A DNA stretch of 40,000 nucleotides from Anaeromyces robustus (lineage: Eukaryota > Neocallimastigomycota > Neocallimastigomycetes > Neocallimastigales > Neocallimastigaceae): positions 1 to 40,000 of the forward strand of contig MCFG01000237.1 of the NCBI GenBank assembly GCA_002104895.1, written 5' to 3'. The number at the start of each line of letters is the position of its first letter. The first letter of the stretch is position 1. A model generated the notes under the pieces. It made no database searches. It was not told where the DNA came from and saw only the letters and a program-made list of their open reading frames with translations. Positions 17,582 through 40,000 of this stretch are shown here, piece after piece. A program made the translations under genes and the position numbers.

Positions 17582-20500
17582 TTATTTCCAAACATCATCA
17601 TTTTTATCTAATGGATAGTCCCAGCCCATTTCATTTTCACTTGCTGAACTAATATCATCATCATCCTCTTCATAAACTTCATTATCATTACACCAATCAA
17701 AATCATTTGTATTTTTATCATTATAACTTTCACCAAATATATCTTTATTTATTTTTTTGGTTGCTGAAAAAAGAGAAGTTGTACCTAAAGTAGATGAATC
17801 TAAAGAGACTATATCACCTAGTATTCTTTCACTAGTACTATGAAGATCATCTATATTTGATACATTATTAAATTCATCTTCAGAACTTTGCCATACTTCT
17901 TGATTAAGCCAAGCTTCATAATTATTCATAAAATTATCATCAAGTATTAAATTTTCATAATTACTATTAATATCATTTTTCATATTTGTATCAGAAAGGT
18001 TTAAACGGGATGAAAAATCATCTTCAACATTATCTACTACTACTTTTTGTTGATTATTATTGTCAGTATTACTATTATTATCATTTTCTGAATCTATAGT
18101 AATTTTTGGGAACATTCTTTTATGATAATGCGCAATTATATTTCTTAGTTGCTGTTCTTGATACTAAAAAAGAAACAATAAAAAAAAATGAAAATTTTAT
18201 ATATTTTATAATAATTTAATAAAAAAATAAAATAAAAATAAAAATGATATAAAATTTTTATTTATAATTTAATTATAATATTTATATTATAAATTATTTT
18301 ATACAGTAATTGTTATTATTTATTTACCAATGCATCATCAACATCTACTTCATTATCACTACATAAATAATCATCTTCAATATCAGGTCTTAAATTTAAA
18401 TAAATTGATGTTATAATTCTCATATTACCTAAAAACAAAATATTAAAAATTAATTAATTATTATTATTAATATTAATATTATTATTATTATTATTATTAT
18501 CATTATTATTATTATAACATATATTTATATATATATTTACTTGATTTCCATTTTTTGCCTAAGAATGGAATTTGACTTTTTAATAGTTTTAATGCATATA
18601 ATTGAATACCAATATGATTTACTCTTAAAATTCTTTTTAAAACAGCACTTGTTTTCCATTGAACCAATGCTAAAATACGATGTAATTTTCCTTTTGTTAT
18701 CATTTGTAATACTCTCAAAAGATTAATTGATGTAAAAAAGTTTCTCCAGCATGAAGGATATAAATTAATCTTACGTACAGATTCATTAGTTAATTTATTA
18801 TTATTCTTATTTTCTTCACCATCTATATTTATAGTTTTTATTTTAAGGTCCTTTATATCTTTATTTTCTTTAATATTTTTTTCTTCTTCAATTTCTTTAG
18901 TATTTTTATCTTCTTCGTTATTTTTATTTTCTTCAATAATTTTATTTTCCTCAGCAGCCTTACTTTCTTCAATATTTTTATTTTCTTCAGTAGCTTCATT
19001 TCCATTTTTCACCTTATTTTCATCATTCTTTTCATTATCTTTATTTTTATCATTATCACTTGTAATATCCTCTTCTTTTTTTTCATTATTATCATTATTT
19101 TCATTTTCTTCTTTTTCAGTATCAATTTTACAAAAATCGAAAAAACTATAAATATTCCAAAATAAATATTACATATTATAAATATATATTAATATATATT
19201 ATTATTACTTATTATTTAAATAAGAATATTGAATAATTAATATATAAACTATAAAAATATAATAACTTATTAATACTTACTTTAATTCTTTTACATTTGT
19301 TTTTTTACATAACCACGAAGCAGCCATCGTATTAGACATTGGATTTACTTTATTCTCACTTTCTGTATTATCATTAGAATCATTATCATCATCTTTATTA
19401 TTACCCTTACTAATATTATTATTAGTATGATCTTTATTATAAGTTGATGCAATTTCCTCATCATATGGAACATAAGAATTTTGGAACCATATACTAAGCA
19501 TTTTTAAAATTAAAATAGAACAATTATTATCTACAAGTAATTGAGAAATATACTCACTTTGTAAAGTATCTATTCATTAATAGCAATAAAAATATTAATC
19601 ATTAAATAATTTAAAATTCAAAGTTAAAAAATAATAAAAATATACAATTAATATTTCTCAATAATAATGTTATATTAATAATATTAAAAAGGATACGACA
19701 ATATTTTGAATATTTTAAAAGCAAAAGTAATATTGCAGAAACAGCTTTGGTAACAACTTCTTTATGTCTTTCTAAATCAATTTGATCAACATATTTTCTA
19801 TATAAGTCTTTAACTTTGTCTTTTTCTTCTTTCGTTTCTGGTTTCAATTTTTTTATTTCAATAAAGTTTTCAATTAATTTTTGATCCTTTGTTTGAACAT
19901 TATTACCAATATTAATATAATAAAGTAAACGAACTAACATTGCAATATGTGTTGGCATATTTGGTAATAAATTTTTCTTTTTTTTATATTTTTTGAAATG
20001 AATTAAAAATAATAATTATAAAAAATATTAAAATATAATTTTAATGATTTTATATATATAATGCTTAAATATTTTTAATAAAAAAAATTTATTTATTAAA
20101 AATATATATTATAAAAATACTTACATATAACTTTTTTATTGATCTTATAACATCAAATTCAATATTATTTTTATTCTTTCTATTGCTAATTCTTTCAGTG
20201 ATTCCATTGATTTTTGTATTATCTTTATTTGCACTTGCAATATATTTCCAATATAATATTGGTAAAGGTTCTTTATCATTTTCTGGATCAACTGAATATC
20301 CATATTCTTTTTCAGCTTCACTTTTTTTCATTCTCATTTTTTCTTCTACTATTTGAAGTTGACTTAAACTTATATATAAATTTTTTTGATATATATTTTC
20401 TTTTTCCTTAATTGATTTAACTATTGGACTTTCATAATCAATAAATGGTAATACAGAATGACCATTAACAATTTTTATATTATTATTTAAAAAAAGTTTG

Positions 20501-22581
20501 TACTCATCACTAGAGAGAGGAGGTAAATCTTTAACATTATTAAGATATATTGATGGATATTTATTGGATGTCTCAATATAAAATTGATAATAATCTTCAG
20601 GTGTTGCTTTGACGTATTGTTCTAATTAATAAATAAATATTTAAATAATTAATTTTATAATTTTAAATATATGTAATTATTAAACAATAAAAATTTTATT
20701 ATAGAAAAAACTAACTTGATTCATCAATTTCATCTAAGCCATTTTCTTTTCTAAGATTATTTTTTAATGTTTTTAATTTTTCCAATCCACCATAACTAGC
20801 TAACATAGTTTTCCATAATAATAATAAAAGCTATAAATATTTAAAATTCATATTTTGATATTCAAAATTATAAAATTAATATTTAATCATAATAGTAATA
20901 ATAATAATAATTTACTAATTTACTATTGTATAGATTACTTTTTTAACAGGATAGTTTTTTCTATTAGCTAATAAAGCAACCAAATTGAAAAGATATGCTG
21001 GTAATGGAGGCTCTAATTTATCTATATAATTCAAGAATTAATTAAATTTTATTATATATAGTTTGGTTAAATATTTCTTATGAATAATATAATATTATGA
21101 AAAAATAGTAGAAATATCATACCTAAATCTTTAGAAAAATCTTCATTTCCATTATTAACTTCAACGATCATATATAGCAAACTAAGATATAAACTAATTT
21201 CAGAGTTAGTCTGATTCATTGCATTTTGTAATTCTTCATTTTTTGTGTTTTGATCATAAGACTTAACAATTGAATCAAGTAATGATGAACCAATTTTTAA
21301 TATTTGATAACAATATGGTAAAGCGTCATTTTGCCATAAAAGTTTACAATTATATTTAATCCATTTCATTTGCTCTTCTTTTGTTGAGCATTCAGCAAAT
21401 ACACCTTTTTATTTTAATGAAAAATAAAATAAAAAATTATAAAATAAATTGATATTTTAATATTTAAATTAATAATTTAGTAGAAATATTCAAAAATTAA
21501 TATATAAACAATATACCTTGGGATAAATATAACAAAATTGTTGCAGATGCTGAACGTTGATCTGAATTTACTATTTCCAATGTTTCTAATAAATATATAA
21601 TATAATCTATTCTTTCTCGTTCAGTAGCTTTTGTCCATTCTATTCATTAAAAAAAAAAAGAGAGAAAAAAACATTACCATTTATAAAATCTAATTATATA
21701 ATTTTTTATTATTTCTTTAAATAAATTAATTAATATAATATTACCTTTTTGAAAAGAATATTCAAAAAGTCTTTTTCCTTCTTGAATATATGGATTATCT
21801 TGATAATTATAAAATTCATTTATTTCATTTTCCATAGTATCAACGTCATTATAAATAAAATCATACTTTCAAGAAAAAAAAAAGTTTAATATTCTATAAG
21901 TAATATTGAAAAAAAAATATATATATATATTACTATTAGAAAATATAAATAATAATATTGAAGTACTTTTGGTTTTTGGAAATTGCTTTTCTGAATTAAT
22001 TGCTTTAAGTCAATTAAATGTATTCCACTTGAATTCATTTTGTTTTCATCACTTCCAGTTGCATCAATTACTGGTTTTACATCAGCTTTTATGGTTGATT
22101 CATCCGTAGGACTAGTAAATTTATCAGAAGCATTGTCAAATATCTGTGACATACTATCATTCCTATCAAAATTTAGAGTATCTGAACTATCATTAATCAA
22201 ATTTATATTATTCGGTTTAATTGTTTTATCACCTTCAATATAACTTCCACCATCCTCATTATGATTTGTTTGAATTATAGATAAAATATTATTATTACTC
22301 TCTTTTGAAAATTGTTGTTTTGAATTTGATAATTGATATACTCTTTTGTTTGCATTTTTTAAAGTAGTAAAACTTGGATCTGGGGTATAAGTTTTTGGTG
22401 AAGATAGTCTTATAGAATGAGCTTGAGGCTCACTAATAATTATTTTAAGAAAAAAATTAAAACAATAATATAATATATATTTAATAAAAATTATACAATA
22501 TGAAATTAATTAATTTAATAAAATGTAAAAGTAAAAATTTTATAATATAAATAAATACTTTTTCATTAAAACAAAAGCCAT
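17582..22581 (-). CDS. STRIP1/STRIP2 homologue (fungal Far11/HAM-2), STRIPAK core subunit, 1188 aa, 13 exons
   Basis: Core scaffold of the striatin-interacting phosphatase and kinase complex (PP2A plus GCK kinases), usually on ER/nuclear-envelope membranes in fungi. Exons: 22581-22559, 22432-21967, 21865-21745, 21639-21517, 21404-21123, 21021-20939, 20830-20716, 20621-20125, 19976-19697, 19569-19281, 19145-18541, 18428-18328, 18163-17582. They sum to 3567 nt with consistent phases. Family blocks in order: YDFIYNDVDTMENEINEFY with LLETLE, GVFAECST, LLLLLWKTML-GG (HEAT-like N1221 domain); then LLPNMP and RHKEVVTKAVSAILLLLLK, SILILKMLSIWFQN; then CWRNFFTSINLLRVLQMITK, KLHRILALVQWKTS, VLKRILRVNH, LYALKLLKSQIPFLGKKWK, SNMRIITSIY (DUF3402); and finally NNYEAWLNQEVW. 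An acidic lysine/glutamate insertion sits in exon 11 and an Asp-rich tail follows the last block. Residues 1-160 are Ser/Asn-rich. Identity is very likely; exact ends of low-complexity exons are less certain. Confidence 0.93.
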
Positions 22582-22707
22582 TTTTATATATATTTTATTT
22601 TATATAACCTAATTAATGAAGTATATATAATATTATATTAAAAATTCTATAAAATTATTAATTTGAAAAAAAAAAGAAGGTTATTTTAACATTAATATTT
22701 TGAATTA

Positions 22708-22793
<86 letters not shown>

Positions 22794-23618
22794 TTAAATT
22801 ACCCAAGATATAGTTTATTATACAGTTTTTTTTTTAAAAAAAATATTTGGTATAAAAACTAAATTTAATTTGTTTATATTAAATTAGTTTTATTTTTAAT
22901 ATACTATAATATTAATGATTTTTTATTATTATTATTATTATTATTAACGTTTACAATAAATCCCTATATATTTATTTTGAGTTTTTGATGAATTAAAACT
23001 ATTGTGTTTCATACATTCTTTAATTATTTAATGAATAATTAATTTTATTTCATAAAAATTTTGATTTAGTTATTTTTTAAATAAAAAATAAAAAAATAAA
23101 AATTTATTATTTAAATTACTAGATTTTAAAAGAATCTGAAAAAAATGTTTCTAAATATATTATTTTTCACAAATTCTGAAATTTCAATTTTTAAACAAAT
23201 TTCTGATTATAAAAAAAAATTATTATTTATTAATAAAAATAATACTATCTTGTAATTATGAAATATTTTAATTAATTTAATAATTATAAAAATTAAATAA
23301 TTAAATTATTTATATTTATTATTATATGATATAATTAATAATAAAATATATATAATTTTAAATTTCCATATTATAAAAATAAAGTTTAATTCTTAGTTTT
23401 TTTTTTTTTTTTAAGAACTTTTTTTTTATATATTAAAATAACAAAAAATAAACGATAAAATAAAAATACATATAGAAAAGAAAAAAAAAAACATTTATAT
23501 ATAAATATTAAAATATTTATATTATAGTACTTAAAAGATATTATATAAATATTATGAAAATTAAAAATATATAGAAGAATATATTATAGTACAATTTAAA
23601 AATATATATAGAAAGAGA
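22582..23618. promoter_or_regulatory. Divergent promoter region between STRIP (-) and AK9 (+)
   Basis: The two start codons face away from each other across 1037 bp. The interval is AT-rich with no exon and contains a TTA microsatellite (22711-22791) and a poly-T/poly-A patch (about 23398-23412). No recognisable core element stands out because TATA-like strings are everywhere. Its regulatory role is inferred from gene orientation only. Confidence 0.55.
22711..22791. repeat. (TTA)n microsatellite in the divergent promoter
   Basis: About 27 uninterrupted TTA units, with a shorter ATT tract again near 22925-22945. Confidence 0.95.
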
Positions 23619-30880
<7,262 letters not shown>

Positions 30881-31358
30881 TCCTTATATTAATTTTAATT
30901 TAATCATTGTGTACAATTCATTTTTATTCTTATATACATGATTATTATAATGAAATAACATTTATTATTATTATATATAGTTATAACTAAAAATTTTTAA
31001 CATTTATTTATAATCTGAAAAAAATTTACTTATCGATTATTATAAATATATTCCTATGTATTATTATACTAATTATATAAATGATATAATATAATTATAT
31101 AATATAATAATAACATAGTATATAAATTAATACAAATCATAATAACACATTTTATTTATACATTTGTTATATTTCATACAATAATTTTCATACAATTAAT
31201 AAAATATTACATAATTATTTCTTTTTTTTTATATTATTTTTTCTAAATAAAAAAATAAATATATACAATAATTTATATATTTAAGAAATGAGATATATAA
31301 TTTTTTATTTTAATAATAAATCATGATTCATATTCTTATATTTATTTAATCCAAATTT
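30881..31358. other. Convergent 3' intergenic region
   Basis: 478 bp between the stop of AK9 (+) and the stop of the ABC transporter (-). It is AT-rich with AATAAA-like strings on both strands. No exon or RNA gene is visible. Confidence 0.6.
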
Positions 31359-39526
<8,168 letters not shown>

Positions 39527-39982
39527 TCAAAGGTTCATTTTTTCTATTAAATCAGGTGGTAGCCTATATTTATTTTCACTTAAAATTTCTTTAACTCTAT
39601 CCATTTTCTTTTGTAAAAAGTAATAGTTATTTAATACATTATTATAATTTTGTTGGAATAATTCTTTTTCTTGTTGTTGTTTAGCTATATATAGATTTAA
39701 TTGATTGTTCTTTTCTTCCAATGATTTAACTCTTTTCTCTAAATTCATGATTTTTAAAACTTTTCTCATACGTGAACGACGAGCGGCTTCAGTATTTTTT
39801 CTACGTTTTTCCAATATTGTATCTTCTGCACTTGACTGTTTAGGTCTTTTTGCATACAGTTCATCTTGACCATCAGCTTTATTTAATTCTTCCATTTTCT
39901 TTATAGCTTCTTCTATATCATCATCATTTTTTATAGCTTTTAAGTCAAAGCCCCTTTTAGTAAATAATTCATTAATAGTCAT
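39527..39982 (-). CDS. Gcn4/CpcA-like bZIP transcription factor, 151 aa visible, 5' end uncertain
   Basis: DNA-binding basic leucine-zipper protein of the fungal Gcn4 type. The basic region at residues 59-75 reads KRRKNTEAARRSRMRK, with the conserved N63, paired alanines 66-67 and S70/R71 that contact DNA. A zipper follows with leucines at 81, 88 and 95, then a long polar coiled coil to residue 135 and the tail PPDLIEKMNL with stop TGA. Residues 1-50 are short and acidic, much shorter than the activation domain of yeast Gcn4. The ATG at 39982 is preceded in frame by codons KKGKTK without a stop up to the window edge, and by a possible acceptor (CTAAG), so further exons upstream may exist. In the Gcn4 family the target is usually amino-acid biosynthesis; that role here is inference. 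Confidence 0.85.
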   Translation of the reverse strand: MTINELFTKRGFDLKAIKNDDDIEEAIKKMEELNKADGQDELYAKRPKQSSAEDTILEKRRKNTEAARRSRMRKVLKIMNLEKRVKSLEEKNNQLNLYIAKQQQEKELFQQNYNNVLNNYYFLQKKMDRVKEILSENKYRLPPDLIEKMNL

Positions 39983-40000
39983 CTTAGTTTTTCCTTTTTT

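Overview
The window is nuclear DNA from a very AT-rich, intron-dense eukaryote. The best fit is a zoosporic fungus of the anaerobic gut-fungus type (Neocallimastigomycota). Three lines of sequence evidence support this: long TTA/ATTT microsatellites and poly-A/T between genes; many short AT-rich GT..AG introns; and a gene mix combining fungal families (a Gcn4-like bZIP, a STRIP/Far11 STRIPAK subunit) with flagellar families (CFAP418, adenylate kinase 9) and an ABCA-type transporter. Dictyostelids look similar in base composition but have no flagella, so they fit less well. The taxon is an inference; no rRNA or other marker is present.

Layout, left to right. 67-741 (+): 3' end of the eIF3 subunit f gene. 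1966-12030 (-): one uninterrupted 10-kb reading frame for a 3354-residue coiled-coil protein with a single N-terminal membrane anchor. 12031-14983: gene desert with small tandem duplications and a long ATTT tract. 14984-15063 (-): tRNA-Leu(CAG). 15490-15602 (-): orphan coding-like fragment. 15861-16982 (-): CFAP418, 5 exons. 17582-22581 (-): STRIP1/2-Far11 homologue, 13 exons. 23619-30880 (+): adenylate kinase 9, 24 exons. 31359-37439 (-): half-size ABCA-type transporter, 21 exons. 37440-39526: intergenic, with a large compound microsatellite. 39527-39982 (-): Gcn4-like bZIP, possibly 5'-incomplete.

I assembled the multi-exon models by hand, from splice sites, reading-frame phase and family resemblance. 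In all four complete spliced models (CFAP418 717 nt, STRIP 3567 nt, AK9 4788 nt, ABCA 3699 nt including stop) the summed exon lengths are divisible by three and every junction keeps phase. This is strong internal support, but no transcript data were available. STRIP and AK9 are divergent and share a 1-kb 5' region. AK9 and the transporter are convergent. CFAP418 and AK9 both point to a flagellated life stage, though nothing shows they are co-regulated.

The most unusual object is the giant single-exon, membrane-anchored coiled-coil protein, with its 14-residue charge pattern and six-copy 32-residue internal repeat. I do not recognise it as a named protein.
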